Of a DNA stretch of 64,000 bases, positions 46,409-57,287 are shown one piece after another. Every line of letters starts with the position of its first letter. Position 1 is the stretch's first letter. This DNA comes from Clostridium yunnanense (lineage in GTDB: Bacteria > Bacillota > Clostridia > Clostridiales > Clostridiaceae). Under the pieces are notes generated by a model, which did no database searches, was not told where the DNA came from, and was given only the letters and a program-made list of their open reading frames with translations. The stretch spans positions 49,300-113,299 of the forward strand of contig NZ_JAENHN010000026.1 in the NCBI RefSeq assembly GCF_016595795.1, read 5' to 3'. The position numbers and the translations under genes are program-made.

Positions 46409-46672
46409 ATGGATAAGGCAAGAAAACAAGAAATTATAGTTAAGTACGCAAGACATGAAGGAGATACTGGTTCACCAGAAGTGCAAATAGCACTACTTAC
46501 TGAAAGAATCAACTATCTTACTGAACATTTAAAGGTTCATAAGAAAGATCACCATTCAAGAAGAGGTCTTCTAATGATGGTTGGACAAAGAAGAGGTCTT
46601 TTAAACTACCTATCTTCTCAAGATATCGAAAGATATAGAGCAATAATAGGACAATTAGGTATAAGAGGTTAA
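46409..46672 (+). CDS. rpsO: 30S ribosomal protein S15
   Basis: 87 residues; contains [39 protein letters not shown] and the LLNYL end. Strong TTTGGAGGTG SD. pnp follows, as in most bacteria. Confidence 0.98.
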   Translation: MDKARKQEIIVKYARHEGDTGSPEVQIALLTERINYLTEHLKVHKKDHHSRRGLLMMVGQRRGLLNYLSSQDIERYRAIIGQLGIRG

Positions 46673-46679
46673 TCTGAAA

Positions 46680-46707
46680 AGAGCGGTTATACCGCTCTAT
46701 TATTTTA
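46680..46707 (+). terminator. Intrinsic terminator of rpsO
   Basis: AGAGCGGT (46680-46687) pairs with ACCGCTCT (46691-46698) with a TAT loop; the T-tract (ATTATTTT) is weak, so readthrough into pnp is likely. Confidence 0.72.
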
Positions 46708-46756
46708 TCAACTAAAGTAAAGTTTTACATAAGTAACCGAAAGGAGGTAATAACAC

Positions 46757-48880
46757 ATGAATCATTTTCATGAAACCACTGTAGCTGGTAGAAAAATGAA
46801 AGTAGAATTTGGAAAGTTAGGAATGCTTTCAGATACTGCTATATTAATGAGCTATGGTGACACAGTAATATTAACAAACGCTAATGCTTCAGAATCACCA
46901 AGAGAGGGGATTGATTTCTTTCCTCTAAGTGTTGAATATGAAGAAAGATTATATGCAGTAGGAAAAATACCTGGAGGATTTATCAAGAGAGAGGGTAGAC
47001 CTTCAGAAAAAGCAATTCTAAATGGAAGAGCTGTCGATAGACCGCTTAGACCACTTTTCCCTAAAGGATATAGAAATGACGTACAAGTAGTTTGTACAGT
47101 AGTTTCTGTAGAAAATGATAACCTTCCAGAAATTCTTGCGATAAATGCAGCATCCACTGCTCTTTGTCTATCAAGTATCCCATTCACCACTCCAGTAGCC
47201 GCAGTACAAGTAGGTTTAATCGGTGATGAATTTATATTAAATCCAACATCAAAACAAAGAGAAGAAATGATACTTGCTTTAACAGTATGTGCTACAAAAG
47301 ATAGAGTTATGATGATTGAAGCTGGTGGTCACGAGATACCAGAAGAAACTATGATAAATGCTATTACTTTTGGATTTGAAGCATGTAAAGATATAGTTGC
47401 TTTCCAAGAAGAAGCAATGAAAGCTTTTGGAAAAGAGAAAAAGGAACCTTTAATATACAAGGTTGATGCAGAACTAGAAAAAACAGTTCGCGAATATTCC
47501 TTTGAAATTATTAAAAAAGCTATGTATATTATCGATAAGAATGAAAGAAATGAAGAAATGGATGAAGTTAAGAAGAGTGTAGTACAACACTTTGCTGATA
47601 TATATCCAGATAACATGTCTGACGTTAATGACGTTGTATACAGAATTCAAAAAGAAATCGTAAGAGATATGCTTTTACATGAAAGAAGACGTCCTGATGG
47701 AAGAGCTTTTGACGAAGTTAGACCAATAAACTGTGAAGTAGGAGTTTTACCAAGAACTCATGGAACAGGTATATTTACAAGAGGACTTACACAAGTTATG
47801 ACTGTAGCAACTTTAGGTGCTATAGGAGATGTTCAAATTCTAGATGGAATTGGTGAAGAAGTATCTAAGAGATATATGCATCACTACAACTTCCCATCAT
47901 ACAGTGTTGGTGAAGTTAGACCTTTAAGAGGACCAGGTAGAAGAGAAATTGGTCATGGTGCATTAGCTGAAAGAGCTCTTGAACCACTTATACCATCAGA
48001 AGAAGAATTTCCATACACTATAAGACTTGTATCTGAAGTATTAAGCTCAAATGGTTCTACATCACAAGCATCAGTTTGTGGATCAACTTTAGCGTTATTA
48101 GATGCAGGAGTTCCAATTAAAAGACCAGCTGCTGGTATAGCAATGGGATTAATAACTTCTGAAGATTTATCAGAAGAAGAAGTTCTAACTGATATACAAG
48201 GAATAGAAGACTTCTTTGGAGATATGGACTTTAAGGTAGCAGGTACTGAAAAAGGAATAACTTCTATACAAGTTGACACAAAGATAGCTGGATTATCAGA
48301 GTATTGTATAAGAACTGCTATATATGATGCAAGAAAAGCAAGACTTGGCATACTTGATAAGATTAAAGAATGTATACCAGATGCTAGAAAAGAAGTTTCA
48401 TTATATGCTCCTAAGACTTCAACAATACAAATTGATCCTGATAAGATAAGAGATGTAATCGGTGCTGGTGGAAAGATAATAAATAAGATTATAGCTGATA
48501 CTGGTGTTAAGATTGACATTAAGGATGACGGAAAGATATTTGTTTCATCTTCAGATCATTCAGGAGTTAATGAAGCCTTAAAGATAATAGATGGACTTAC
48601 TCGTGAAGTAAAATCAGGAGAGATATACTTAGGTAAAGTAGTTAAAATCGCTCAATTTGGTGCATTTGTTGAAATATTACCAAACAAAGAAGGTTTAGTT
48701 CATATATCTAAACTTGATGTAGCTAGAGTAAATAAAGTTGAAGATATTGTATCTGTAGGAGATGAAATACTTGTTAAGGTTACCGATATAGATAACCAAG
48801 GTAGAATCAACCTATCTAGAAAAGATGCGATTGCTGAAACACAGGAAGACAAATCAAAAGAAGATAAATCAAAAGAATAA
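46757..48880 (+). CDS. pnp: Polyribonucleotide nucleotidyltransferase (PNPase)
   Basis: A 707-residue phosphorolytic 3'-5' exoribonuclease. Two RNase PH domains (first about 1-225; second about 315-550 with [14 protein letters not shown]), then a KH domain ([20 protein letters not shown]) and S1 domain ([19 protein letters not shown]). The extreme C-terminus repeats DKSKE from a 15-base tandem duplication (48848-48877). AAGGAGG SD. Confidence 0.98.
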   Translation: MNHFHETTVAGRKMKVEFGKLGMLSDTAILMSYGDTVILTNANASESPREGIDFFPLSVEYEERLYAVGKIPGGFIKREGRPSEKAILNGRAVDRPLRPLFPKGYRNDVQVVCTVVSVENDNLPEILAINAASTALCLSSIPFTTPVAAVQVGLIGDEFILNPTSKQREEMILALTVCATKDRVMMIEAGGHEIPEETMINAITFGFEACKDIVAFQEEAMKAFGKEKKEPLIYKVDAELEKTVREYSFEIIKKAMYIIDKNERNEEMDEVKKSVVQHFADIYPDNMSDVNDVVYRIQKEIVRDMLLHERRRPDGRAFDEVRPINCEVGVLPRTHGTGIFTRGLTQVMTVATLGAIGDVQILDGIGEEVSKRYMHHYNFPSYSVGEVRPLRGPGRREIGHGALAERALEPLIPSEEEFPYTIRLVSEVLSSNGSTSQASVCGSTLALLDAGVPIKRPAAGIAMGLITSEDLSEEEVLTDIQGIEDFFGDMDFKVAGTEKGITSIQVDTKIAGLSEYCIRTAIYDARKARLGILDKIKECIPDARKEVSLYAPKTSTIQIDPDKIRDVIGAGGKIINKIIADTGVKIDIKDDGKIFVSSSDHSGVNEALKIIDGLTREVKSGEIYLGKVVKIAQFGAFVEILPNKEGLVHISKLDVARVNKVEDIVSVGDEILVKVTDIDNQGRINLSRKDAIAETQEDKSKEDKSKE

Positions 48881-48885
48881 CGATG

Positions 48886-48919
48886 AAAGGGCAACTTAAA
48901 AATTGCCTTTTTATTTTTT
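48886..48919 (+). terminator. Intrinsic terminator of pnp
   Basis: A GGCAA/TTGCC stem with flanking AAAG/CTTT pairing around an A-rich loop, followed by TTTTTATTTTTT. Confidence 0.78.
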
Positions 48920-48933
48920 AAGGAGGTATTTTT

Positions 48934-50229
48934 ATGTATAACCTATACACATTACCAAATGGTTTAAGAGTTGTCACAGAATACATAGATCATGTTGACT
49001 CTATAAGCATAGGATTACATGTAGAAAATGGGTCAAGAAATGAAGATTTACATAATAATGGTATCTCACACTTTATAGAACACATGATGTTTAAAGGTAC
49101 AAAAAACAGAAATGCAAAACAAATAGCTGAAGATATAGAAAATGTGGGTGGACAAATAAACGCTTATACAAGCAAGGAGTCTACCTGTTATTACTTTAAA
49201 GCTCTTTCAACTCATGCTAGATTATGCTTAGAAGTATTGTCTGATATGATGTTTAATTCTAATTTTGCTGAAGAAGATATACAAAAGGAACAAGGTGTAG
49301 TTGTAGAAGAGATAAATATGGGCGAGGATACTCCAGAGGATGTATTGTCAGATATACACGCAAAGGCAGCTTTTGAAGAGGACTCTTTAGCATATCCGAT
49401 TCTTGGAACTCCTGAAACTGTAAGGTCCTTCAACAAAGAAACTATAACTAATTATGTTAACTCTCACTATACACCTAAAAATTCAGTTTTGTCTATCTGT
49501 GGTAAATTTGAATATAAAGAGCTTATAAAACTTGTAGAAAATTATTTTGGTGGTTGGAAATCTGAAAGAGAGATAATAACAGATTATTCTACTCCAGAGC
49601 TTAAAAATAATTTCGTAAGCTCTGATAAGGATATTGAACAACTTCACATAAATTTAGGACTTAAAGGAGTTCCAATTGGAGACGATAACGGATATAATTT
49701 AATAGTTCTAAATAATATTTTAGGTGGAGGTGCATCTTCACTGCTATTCCAAAAGATTCGTGAAGAAATGGGTGTATGCTATTCAGTTTATTCATATCCT
49801 CTTTCTTATAAGAATACTGGAATGTTAAATATTTATGTAGGACTTAATCCCGTATATGCAGAAGAAACACTGCTTGCTATAAATGAGGAATTAGAGCTTT
49901 TTATTTCTAAAGGAATCACTAAAGAACAACTAAATATAAACAAAGAAAAGATTAAAGCAGGTTATGTTTTAGGACTAGAGAGTACTAGTAGCAGAATGTT
50001 TAGCAATGGTAAATCTGTATTATTTTTAAATAAATTAAATAAACCTGAAGATATAATAAATAAAATAGACAGAATTAATTTTGATACTGTTCACACCATG
50101 CTTGAACAATGCTTTAAACCTGGAATACTTAATGGTGCTTTTGTTGGAAAAGAAATTAATTTAGATGCTTTGTCCACGCTAGCACAAAAAGATGTAGTTG
50201 CATACACTAACAGTGAAGGAAATATATAA
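48934..50229 (+). CDS. M16-family zinc peptidase (MlpA/YmxG-like)
   Basis: A 431-residue pitrilysin-type protease. The inverted zinc motif HFIEH (46-50; HxxEH) and a distal Glu region EEINMGEDTPEDV complete the active site. It has two M16 lobes, with the C-terminal LGGGASSLLFQKIREEMGVC. The pnp-M16-ymxH order matches Bacillus pnpA...mlpA-ymxH. Substrate unknown. Confidence 0.93.
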   Translation: MYNLYTLPNGLRVVTEYIDHVDSISIGLHVENGSRNEDLHNNGISHFIEHMMFKGTKNRNAKQIAEDIENVGGQINAYTSKESTCYYFKALSTHARLCLEVLSDMMFNSNFAEEDIQKEQGVVVEEINMGEDTPEDVLSDIHAKAAFEEDSLAYPILGTPETVRSFNKETITNYVNSHYTPKNSVLSICGKFEYKELIKLVENYFGGWKSEREIITDYSTPELKNNFVSSDKDIEQLHINLGLKGVPIGDDNGYNLIVLNNILGGGASSLLFQKIREEMGVCYSVYSYPLSYKNTGMLNIYVGLNPVYAEETLLAINEELELFISKGITKEQLNINKEKIKAGYVLGLESTSSRMFSNGKSVLFLNKLNKPEDIINKIDRINFDTVHTMLEQCFKPGILNGAFVGKEINLDALSTLAQKDVVAYTNSEGNI

Positions 50230-50238
50230 GCATAAAAT

Positions 50239-50271
50239 CCTCCTTGGTATCATACTTTGATGTTAAGGAGG
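50239..50271 (+). promoter_or_regulatory. 14-bp hairpin sequestering the ymxH Shine-Dalgarno
   Basis: Bases 50239-50252 pair with 50258-50271 over 14 bp (three G-U pairs), with a 5-base loop. The 3' arm ends AAGGAGG, the ymxH SD, so all seven SD bases are paired with CCTCCTT. Confidence 0.75.
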
Positions 50272-50280
50272 TGTATTACA

Positions 50281-50556
50281 ATGAGTGACAATGTAAAATA
50301 TTTATCTGAAATGGAACGTTATGAAATCATAAACGTAAATGATGGCGAAAAGTATAATTCTTTATCAAGCAATGATATAGTTATAGACGATGAGGGAAGA
50401 CTTAAATTTCTCATCATAAATGTTAATATGTCAAAGTTTAGCCTATTTGGAGGAGACGAATTTCTAGAGATTTCTTGGGATTATGTAAAGAAAATAGGTG
50501 CAAAAACAATAATACTTGACGTCGAAGAGGAAATGATTAAAAGAACAAAGCTTTAA
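50281..50556 (+). CDS. ymxH: PRC-barrel sporulation protein YmxH (YlmC/YmxH family)
   Basis: A 91-residue PRC-barrel protein: EMERYEIINVNDGEKYNSL, then IVIDDEGRLKFLII and FGGDEFLEISWDYVKKIGAKTII. Bacillus ylmC and ymxH are sporulation-associated paralogues of unknown biochemical role. ATG 50281 after AAGGAGGTG. Its SD is buried in a hairpin. Confidence 0.9.
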   Translation: MSDNVKYLSEMERYEIINVNDGEKYNSLSSNDIVIDDEGRLKFLIINVNMSKFSLFGGDEFLEISWDYVKKIGAKTIILDVEEEMIKRTKL

Positions 50557-50571
50557 CAAAGGAGTGATATT

Positions 50572-51765
50572 TTGAAAATCATCATACAAAAGTTTGGTGG
50601 AACTTCAGTATCTACATCTGAGAGAAGAGAACAGGTAATTGAAAAAGTTAAAGAAGCAATAAACAATGGTTATTCGCCAGTAGTTGTAGTTTCTGCTATG
50701 GGAAGGAAGGGAGAACCGTATGCAACAGATACACTTCTTTCACTTTTAAATAGTGATTTTAAAAAATCAAACAAGCATGCAACTGATCTTTTAATGTGCT
50801 GTGGTGAAATAATTAGTTCTACAGTTCTTTGCCAAGAACTATATATGAACAATATTAAGGCCATGCCTTTGACTGGAGGACAAGCTGGTATTGTAACTAA
50901 TAGTGATTTTTCCAATGCGCGCTTATTAGATGTAGATACAAAGAGAATAATACACCTGTTGAACGAAGGAATAGTACCAGTAGTATGCGGATTTCAAGGT
51001 ACTGATGGAGAAGGGAATTTTACAACTCTCGGAAGAGGTGGTAGTGATACTACAGCATCAATATTAGGTGTAGCTTTAAAAAGTGAGCAAATCGAAATAT
51101 TTACTGATGTAGATGGGATAATGACAGCTGATCCAAGAATAGTAGAAGATGCAAATCTAATTGATAAAATAAGTTATAATGAAGTGTTCCAGTTTGCTGA
51201 TCAAGGTGCAAAGGTTATTCATCCTAGAGCTGTAGAGATTGCTATGAGAGGAAATATACCTCTTGTAATAAGAAATACAATGTCTAAAAGCAAAGGTACT
51301 GTTATAGACAATGTGGGTGATAACAGTGATCCACGTATCTTAACTGGCATAACTCATATGTCAGGTAGAATTCAAGTAACTGTAACTGATTTAGAAAATA
51401 AAGATAAAATTGAATATAGAAAAGTATTAGATACTTTAGCTGAAAATAAAATAAGCTTAGATTTAATTAATATATTTCCAAAAGAAAAAATATTTACGAT
51501 TGACTCAGAAGATTTGTTGAAATTAGAATCGGTATTGAAAGGCGAAAATATTATATACAGTTTAGTTAAAGACTGTAGTAAGGTTTCTTTAATTGGGTCA
51601 AGAATGAAAGGTATTCCTGGAGTAATGGCTAAGATAATAAGAACTTTAGATGACAATAATATTGAGGTTCTTCAAACGGCTGATTCTCATACTACAATAT
51701 GGTGCTTAATACATTCCTTCGATGTAGAAAAAGCAATTAATGTACTTCACAAAGCTTTTATGTAA
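50572..51765 (+). CDS. dapG: Aspartate kinase
   Basis: 397 residues; phosphorylates aspartate at the head of lysine/diaminopimelate/threonine synthesis. N-terminal KFGGTSVSTSERREQV, GRGGSDTTASILGVALKS, FTDVDGIMTADPRIV, and two C-terminal ACT domains (about 260-397). By position (ymxH-...-dapG-...-tepA-spoIIIE) it matches Bacillus dapG rather than lysC, though the adjacent asd, dapA and spoVF genes are absent. TTG start at 50572 after AAAGGAG. Confidence 0.92.
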   Translation: MKIIIQKFGGTSVSTSERREQVIEKVKEAINNGYSPVVVVSAMGRKGEPYATDTLLSLLNSDFKKSNKHATDLLMCCGEIISSTVLCQELYMNNIKAMPLTGGQAGIVTNSDFSNARLLDVDTKRIIHLLNEGIVPVVCGFQGTDGEGNFTTLGRGGSDTTASILGVALKSEQIEIFTDVDGIMTADPRIVEDANLIDKISYNEVFQFADQGAKVIHPRAVEIAMRGNIPLVIRNTMSKSKGTVIDNVGDNSDPRILTGITHMSGRIQVTVTDLENKDKIEYRKVLDTLAENKISLDLINIFPKEKIFTIDSEDLLKLESVLKGENIIYSLVKDCSKVSLIGSRMKGIPGVMAKIIRTLDDNNIEVLQTADSHTTIWCLIHSFDVEKAINVLHKAFM

Positions 51766-51823
51766 TACATTGAATAATAGATTGTTCTCTTGTGCAAAAT
51801 AGTAAAGTACAGGAGGAATGATT

Positions 51824-52519
51824 ATGAACGATGAACTAAAAAAAGATGAAACAAAACAAGATGATAAAATCGAGGCAATAAAAGAACTTGGAAATTTAAA
51901 TTCTGCTCAAGAAACACAACAAAGAATTCATATATTATCTATAATTGGTCAGATTGAAGGTCATGGTGTTTTGCCACCACAAACTAAAACTACTAAGTAT
52001 GAGCATGTAATACCTCAATTGATAGAGATGGAACAAAATGAAAAGGTAGAAGGTATATTAACTATTTTAAACACTGTTGGTGGTGACGTAGAAGCAGGAC
52101 TCGCCATTTCAGAGATGCTAAGAAGTTTAAGTAAGCCTACAGTATCGCTAGTAATAGGCGGAGGACACTCTATCGGAGTTCCTTTAGCTACTGCATCTGA
52201 TTATTCGTTTATATCCCCTTCTGCTACCATGATATTGCATCCAATAAGGATGAATGGATTAGTACTCGGGGTTCCTCAGACTTTTAAATATTTTAATAAA
52301 ATGCAGGAACGTATAAATGAATTTATAATTAGAACTTCTAAAATAAACAAGGAAACCCTAAAAACCTTAATGCTTCAAACTGATGAGCTATTAAATGATA
52401 TGGGAACTATTTTAGTAGGAAAAGAAGCTGTAGAATATGGACTTATAGATGAAGTAGGTGGAATCAAAGAAGCACTTGCTAAACTGAATTCAATGATAGA
52501 TAGTGTAAATAAACCATAG
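51824..52519 (+). CDS. tepA: ClpP-family protease TepA (translocation-enhancing protein)
   Basis: 231 residues. The ClpP/crotonase-like core has [19 protein letters not shown], the nucleophile region [13 protein letters not shown] (Ser in HSIG) and His in [10 protein letters not shown]. Bacillus TepA degrades small acid-soluble spore proteins and was linked to protein export. ATG 51824 (the ATG at 51818 touches AGGAGG). Its last codons are inside a 17-bp terminator stem. Confidence 0.88.
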   Translation: MNDELKKDETKQDDKIEAIKELGNLNSAQETQQRIHILSIIGQIEGHGVLPPQTKTTKYEHVIPQLIEMEQNEKVEGILTILNTVGGDVEAGLAISEMLRSLSKPTVSLVIGGGHSIGVPLATASDYSFISPSATMILHPIRMNGLVLGVPQTFKYFNKMQERINEFIIRTSKINKETLKTLMLQTDELLNDMGTILVGKEAVEYGLIDEVGGIKEALAKLNSMIDSVNKP

Positions 52520-52548
52520 GATCTTCCTATGGTTTATTTACGGTTTTT
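52505..52548 (+). terminator. 17-bp perfect hairpin over the end of tepA
   Basis: Bases 52505-52521 are exactly complementary to 52525-52541 (loop TCT), then GGTTTTT. The tepA stop codon (52517-52519) is in the 5' arm. The U-run is offset by two G, so efficiency is uncertain. Confidence 0.75.
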
Positions 52549-52596
52549 GGAGGAAATTAAATCTATTTGTAGAAGTAGTAAAGAGAGGTGAAAAGA

Positions 52597-54894
52597 ATGG
52601 CTAAGAAAAAATCTACAAGCAAAAAAAATCAAAAGAAAAAAAATACTGATATAACAGGAATAATATTACTAGCAGTGAGTCTAGTTTTAGCTATAAGCAT
52701 ATATACAAATGCAGCTGGATATCTTTCATTTTTTTCAAAACGTTTCTTTATATCATCAATAGGAGTAGGGACATATATATTGCCCATATATATGATATAT
52801 TTATCAATAATATATATTAGTTCAAAAGGAGTTATAAAATTATCTAAAAGTTTCATAGCTATAACAGTAGCAATAATAAACACTTTGATATTTATACAAG
52901 TAATGTCTATAGAAAGTTACTATGACAAGACGAGTTTTTTTAATTCATTAAAAGCAATTATATATTCTCAAAATTATTTTCATAGCGGAATTATTGGATT
53001 TACTATAACTTTACCTATATATAAATTAATTGGTAGTATAGGTACTTTCATTGTGAATATTGCTATATATATTATTGTATTTATAATTGGATTTGATTTC
53101 TCTTTGGATTCTATAAATATGGATTTAGGTTTTCTACAGAAGAAGAGCGTAAAGAATAACGAGAAGCCTAAACAGATAGAGAAAAAGGATGATTTTCTAG
53201 TTATAGAGGAAAAGAATCCAGACCAAAATGAATTTATCAATGGAATAAATAATAAAATCAAAATATTAGATTTTATGAAAAATGCTTCAGTTCATGAAGA
53301 GGTAATGTCTGAGAGTGCTCCAACAAAAGTAGAAATAACAGATAATACTATATCTACACCAAATACTACCACTACCTCTGATAAGAAAAAAGGATTAGAC
53401 AATGAAGTTAAGGAAGTAGTAAACAAGGAATTAACAGAAAGATTGCTTTCAGCAGATGATAAAGAGTATATAATTCCTTCCACTGAACTTCTAAATGTAA
53501 ATTCTGCTTTAAAGCTGAAAAAGGAAGATAAGAAGGAGCTACTTTTAAATGCAACTAAGCTTGAAGAGACACTTAATAGCTTTGGTGTTGATGCTAAAAT
53601 TGTACAAGTAACTAAAGGTCCATCTGTTACTAGATTTGAGCTTCAACCAAGTGCAGGGGTGAAGGTAAGCAAGATAGTTAATTTATCAGATGATATTGCT
53701 TTAGGACTAGCTGCTAACGGTGTAAGAATAGAAGCACCGATCCCAGGTAAAGCAGCAGTAGGAATAGAAGTTCCGAACAAAGAATTGACTCCAGTTATGC
53801 TTAGAGAAGTATTAGACTCTGATGAGTTTATCAATACTAAAACTAATCTCGCTTTTGCCTTAGGTAAAGATATTGCAGGAAAAGCTATTGTTGCAGATTT
53901 AAGTAAGATGCCTCATCTATTAATAGCTGGTGCTACTGGTTCAGGGAAAAGTGTATGCATAAATACTTTAATTATTAGTATATTATATAAATATTCTCCT
54001 TCAGAGGTTAAGCTTTTGATGGTTGACCCTAAGGTAGTTGAACTTAATGTATATAACGGAATACCTCAGCTTCTAATTCCGGTAGTAACAGATCCTAAAA
54101 AGGCAGCGGCAGCTCTTAATTGGGCTGTTAATGAAATGACAAGAAGATATAAACTGTTTGCAGATAGTGGAGTTAGAAATATAGAATCATATAATAATCT
54201 TTTTGATAAAGGGATTATAACTGAAAAATTACCTTGGATTGTTATAATAGTAGATGAGCTTGCAGACTTAATGATGGCTTGCCCTAACGATGTAGAAGAT
54301 TATATAGCTAGATTAGCTCAGATGGCTAGAGCTGCTGGTATGCATCTTGTTATTGCAACTCAAAGACCTTCAGTTGATGTTATAACTGGAGTTATAAAAG
54401 CTAACATACCATCTAGAATATCCTTTGCGGTTTCTAGCCAGATAGATTCAAGAACTATATTAGATTCATCAGGTGCAGAAAAGCTTCTAGGTAAGGGGGA
54501 TATGTTATTCTATCCTGTTGGAGCATCAAAACCAGTAAGAATTCAGGGAGCGTTTATATCAGAAGAGGAAGTTGAGCAAGTAATTAACTTTATAAAAGGT
54601 TCCTCAGAAGAAACTTCTTATGAAACGGAAATAATAGAGCATATTAATAGTGAGGTTACTTCAACAAGTACATCAAATCCTGATGATGGAGATGAACTTT
54701 TGGATGAAGCTATTAGAATAGTAGTTGAAACTGGTCAGGCGTCTACTTCTTTTCTTCAAAGGAAGCTGAGGGTTGGATTTAATAGAGCAGCTAGAATAAT
54801 GGAACAGTTAGAAGAAAACAATATTATTTCACCAAAAGATGGCAGTAAGCCTAGACAAGTTCTTATATCAAAGGAAGAACTTGAGAATATGTAG
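52597..54894 (+). CDS. ftsK: DNA translocase FtsK/SpoIIIE
   Basis: 765 residues. Four N-terminal membrane helices (about 20-170), a linker (about 175-310), and the motor with Walker [10 protein letters not shown] (445-453), [11 protein letters not shown] and [23 protein letters not shown]-terminal gamma winged helix (about 690-765, [20 protein letters not shown]) reads polar DNA signals. By position after tepA it is the spoIIIE-type copy that pumps DNA into the forespore. ATG 52597 after AGAGGTGA. Confidence 0.95.
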   Translation: MAKKKSTSKKNQKKKNTDITGIILLAVSLVLAISIYTNAAGYLSFFSKRFFISSIGVGTYILPIYMIYLSIIYISSKGVIKLSKSFIAITVAIINTLIFIQVMSIESYYDKTSFFNSLKAIIYSQNYFHSGIIGFTITLPIYKLIGSIGTFIVNIAIYIIVFIIGFDFSLDSINMDLGFLQKKSVKNNEKPKQIEKKDDFLVIEEKNPDQNEFINGINNKIKILDFMKNASVHEEVMSESAPTKVEITDNTISTPNTTTTSDKKKGLDNEVKEVVNKELTERLLSADDKEYIIPSTELLNVNSALKLKKEDKKELLLNATKLEETLNSFGVDAKIVQVTKGPSVTRFELQPSAGVKVSKIVNLSDDIALGLAANGVRIEAPIPGKAAVGIEVPNKELTPVMLREVLDSDEFINTKTNLAFALGKDIAGKAIVADLSKMPHLLIAGATGSGKSVCINTLIISILYKYSPSEVKLLMVDPKVVELNVYNGIPQLLIPVVTDPKKAAAALNWAVNEMTRRYKLFADSGVRNIESYNNLFDKGIITEKLPWIVIIVDELADLMMACPNDVEDYIARLAQMARAAGMHLVIATQRPSVDVITGVIKANIPSRISFAVSSQIDSRTILDSSGAEKLLGKGDMLFYPVGASKPVRIQGAFISEEEVEQVINFIKGSSEETSYETEIIEHINSEVTSTSTSNPDDGDELLDEAIRIVVETGQASTSFLQRKLRVGFNRAARIMEQLEENNIISPKDGSKPRQVLISKEELENM

Positions 54895-54903
54895 AAAAAA
54901 TAC

Positions 54904-54932
54904 TTGTTTTAATGTTGAAACAGTTTTAAAAT
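54904..54932 (+). promoter_or_regulatory. Possible promoter for rimO-pgsA
   Basis: TTGTTT (54904-54909) and TAAAAT (54927-54932) are separated by 17 bases, immediately after ftsK. The -35 is weak. Confidence 0.35.
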
Positions 54933-54974
54933 TAATTTGTATTATATATTGTATTGAACACAGGAGGAATTAAG

Positions 54975-56315
54975 TTGACGAAATATAAGGTGGGCTTGAT
55001 AAGCCTAGGATGCGACAAAAATAGGGTTGATTCTGAAATTATGCTGGGTAAGCTAAAGTCTGGTTACGAATTAACTAACGACCCTAAATCTGCAGATATA
55101 ATTATTGTTAATACTTGTGGCTTTATAGAAAAGGCTAAACAAGAATCTATAGATACAATATTAGAGATGGCAGAATATAAGAACAAATATAACTGTAGGT
55201 TGCTTATCGCCACAGGATGTTTAACTCAAAGATATGGAAGTGAACTCACAGAGCTAATGCCTGAAATTGATATAATGCTTGGAGTTAATGATTATAATAA
55301 GATCGATGAGTTTATAAGAGCTTTTATAGAAAAAGAAGAAGAAAAAATAACAAAGCTTGAATACAGTAATACAAATATAAATGAAGGTGAAAGAGTTATT
55401 ACAACTGATAAAGCAACAGCTTATATAAGAATATCAGAAGGATGCGATAATTTCTGCACATACTGTATCATACCAAAGATAAGAGGTAAATATAGAAGCA
55501 GAGCTTTAGAAAGTGTACTTGAAGAAGCAAAGAAATTAGCGTCAGCTGGAGTTAAAGAACTTATACTAATAGGTCAAGATACTACAAGATATGGAATAGA
55601 TTTATATGAAGAGAACAGACTTCATATATTACTAAATGAGTTAAGCAAGATAGAAGGTATTGAGTGGATTAGGCTTTTATACTGCTATCCTGAAGAAATA
55701 TATGATGAATTAATAGATGAAATTGCTTCAAATCCTAAGGTTTGTAAATATATAGATTTGCCTATACAACATATAAGTGATAATATTTTAAAAGCCATGG
55801 GAAGAAAGACAACTAAAGAAGCTATCATTAACAAAATAGAGCTTTTAAGAGAAAAAGTTAAAGGTATAACTTTAAGAACTTCATTGATTGTAGGATTCCC
55901 TGGAGAGACTGATGAAGATTTCAGCGAGCTTAAAAACTTTTTGAAAGATTATAAACTAGATAAAGTTGGTGTGTTTAAATATTCAAAAGAAGAAGGAACA
56001 CCAGCATTTTCAATGCCAAACCATGTTGACGAAGAAGTAAAGGAAAAAAGAGAAGAGTTATTAATGCTAACTCAAATGGATGTTTCAGAAGCTATTAATA
56101 AATCTAAGATTGGCAATGTCTATGATGTTCTAATTGAAGAATATGATGGAGAAAATTATATTGGAAGATCTTATGAGATGTCTCCTGAAATAGATGCTAC
56201 TATAATCGTTAATAATACTAATGATAAATTAACTATTGGTGATATAATAAAAGTTAAAATTACTGATTCCGCTGAATATGACTTGTTGGGAGTTGTTTGT
56301 AATGAATCTTGCTAA
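54975..56315 (+). CDS. rimO: Ribosomal protein S12 methylthiotransferase RimO
   Basis: 446 residues; a radical SAM methylthiotransferase with two [4Fe-4S] clusters. N-terminal UPF0004 domain with [11 protein letters not shown] and [15 protein letters not shown]; radical [11 protein letters not shown] (CxxxCxxC); C-terminal TRAM domain. The LGCDKN motif marks RimO rather than MiaB. TTG 54975 is 7 bases after AGGAGG; the frame extending to 54954 precedes that SD. The 3' end overlaps pgsA by 14 bases. Confidence 0.94.
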   Translation: MTKYKVGLISLGCDKNRVDSEIMLGKLKSGYELTNDPKSADIIIVNTCGFIEKAKQESIDTILEMAEYKNKYNCRLLIATGCLTQRYGSELTELMPEIDIMLGVNDYNKIDEFIRAFIEKEEEKITKLEYSNTNINEGERVITTDKATAYIRISEGCDNFCTYCIIPKIRGKYRSRALESVLEEAKKLASAGVKELILIGQDTTRYGIDLYEENRLHILLNELSKIEGIEWIRLLYCYPEEIYDELIDEIASNPKVCKYIDLPIQHISDNILKAMGRKTTKEAIINKIELLREKVKGITLRTSLIVGFPGETDEDFSELKNFLKDYKLDKVGVFKYSKEEGTPAFSMPNHVDEEVKEKREELLMLTQMDVSEAINKSKIGNVYDVLIEEYDGENYIGRSYEMSPEIDATIIVNNTNDKLTIGDIIKVKITDSAEYDLLGVVCNESC

Positions 56316-56892
56316 TAAACTAACTTTGATTAGAATATTTTTGGTACCGTTCTTTTTGGTATTTATAGCATTTAGAGATTTAACATATAGTACTTTTATA
56401 GCTACTTTTATTTTTATATTAGCTTCATTAACCGATAAACTCGATGGATATATAGCAAGGAGTAGAAATCAAATAACTCGTTTTGGAAAGCTTATGGATC
56501 CACTAGCAGATAAACTATTAGTTACATCTGCACTTATTTCATTAGTTGAGCTTCATGTAATACCAAGCTGGGCTGCAGTTATAATTATTGCTAGAGAGTT
56601 TGCTGTATCTGGTCTTAGAACCATAGCAGCTTCTGACGGTACAGTTATTGCAGCTAGTTGGTGGGGAAAGATAAAAACTGTAATTCAAATTGTTGCTATA
56701 ATTTTATTATTATTAAAGGTTAATATAGGCTCTTCCAAGTACTTAACAAATCTAATATATAAACATAGTTGGATGAATAATTTCTTTGATATAGTACCGA
56801 CTATTGCGTTATATATAGCTGTAATAGTAACTATTTTATCGGGAGTAGATTATTTTGTAAAAAATAAAGGGGCAATAAATACTGATAAATAG
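56302..56892 (+). CDS. pgsA: CDP-diacylglycerol-glycerol-3-phosphate 3-phosphatidyltransferase
   Basis: A 196-residue membrane enzyme making phosphatidylglycerol phosphate from CDP-diacylglycerol. The CDP-alcohol phosphatidyltransferase signature is complete: [20 protein letters not shown] then MDPLADK. About five membrane helices. ATG 56302 lies within the end of rimO. In many Firmicutes cinA separates pgsA and recA; here a repeat cluster does. Confidence 0.95.
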   Translation: MNLANKLTLIRIFLVPFFLVFIAFRDLTYSTFIATFIFILASLTDKLDGYIARSRNQITRFGKLMDPLADKLLVTSALISLVELHVIPSWAAVIIIAREFAVSGLRTIAASDGTVIAASWWGKIKTVIQIVAIILLLLKVNIGSSKYLTNLIYKHSWMNNFFDIVPTIALYIAVIVTILSGVDYFVKNKGAINTDK

Positions 56893-56993
56893 GTTTAATA
56901 ATCATAAAAACAGTCGATAATTTTAAAGACTGTATGATTGAGAGTATGATAGTTAAATTAACTAATGTTGACTTTAGTCAATTTATACTTGTT

Positions 56994-57200
56994 TTAATTA
57001 ATGTGCCACTTCATAACTATAGGGTTCCATTACGAAAACTTAAGTTATGCATGTTCGAAAATCATGAGCCTATGATTTTTAGCATGTATAAATTAATAAT
57101 TGAAATTGGAACCCTATAAATGTTTATTTTCAAAACTCCTCTGAGTTCTTAGCGAAAATTTTGAAAATATTAATTTTATAAGGAAGTGGTACATCCATAT
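56994..57200 (+). repeat. Type 1 hairpin repeat, copy E, interrupted by a type 2 element
   Basis: The outer arms ATGTGCCACTTC (57001-57012) and GAAGTGGTACAT (57183-57194) are complementary with one G-U, but are separated by the type 2 insertion. Removing 57022-57118 restores a normal type 1 element, with TATTTTCAAAA/TTTTGAAAATA as an 11-bp inner stem and a GAGTTCTT loop. It lies upstream of the recA promoter. Confidence 0.8.
57022..57113 (+). repeat. Type 2 palindromic element, copy 2, nested inside type 1
   Basis: Ends GGGTTCC (57022-57028) and GGAACC (57108-57113). Flanked on both sides by CTATA (57017-57021 and 57114-57118), a possible target-site duplication or extended inverted repeat. 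The inner stem 57045-57053 pairs with 57083-57091, and 57058-57065 with 57072-57079. In reverse orientation relative to the copy at 8015. No coding capacity. Confidence 0.78.
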
Positions 57201-57287
57201 AGTAGAGTTATTTAAAATAAAATATCATCAGAAATTTTAAAAGAAAAAATTACTAGGTATTACTTTAATTTTAAGTGTACATTAGTG

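Noticed and set aside
47953..48519. 188-residue minus-strand open frame inside pnp
   Set aside because: It is fully antisense to the conserved pnp coding sequence, with no SD and no recognisable protein family.
50572..51765. Lysine riboswitch before the aspartokinase
   Set aside because: Only 15 bases separate ymxH and the aspartokinase, too little for an L-box, and no such motif is visible upstream.
56934..57119. 61-residue plus-strand open frame between pgsA and recA
   Set aside because: It lies across the type 1/type 2 repeat junction, has no SD, and its sequence follows the palindromes rather than protein-like composition.
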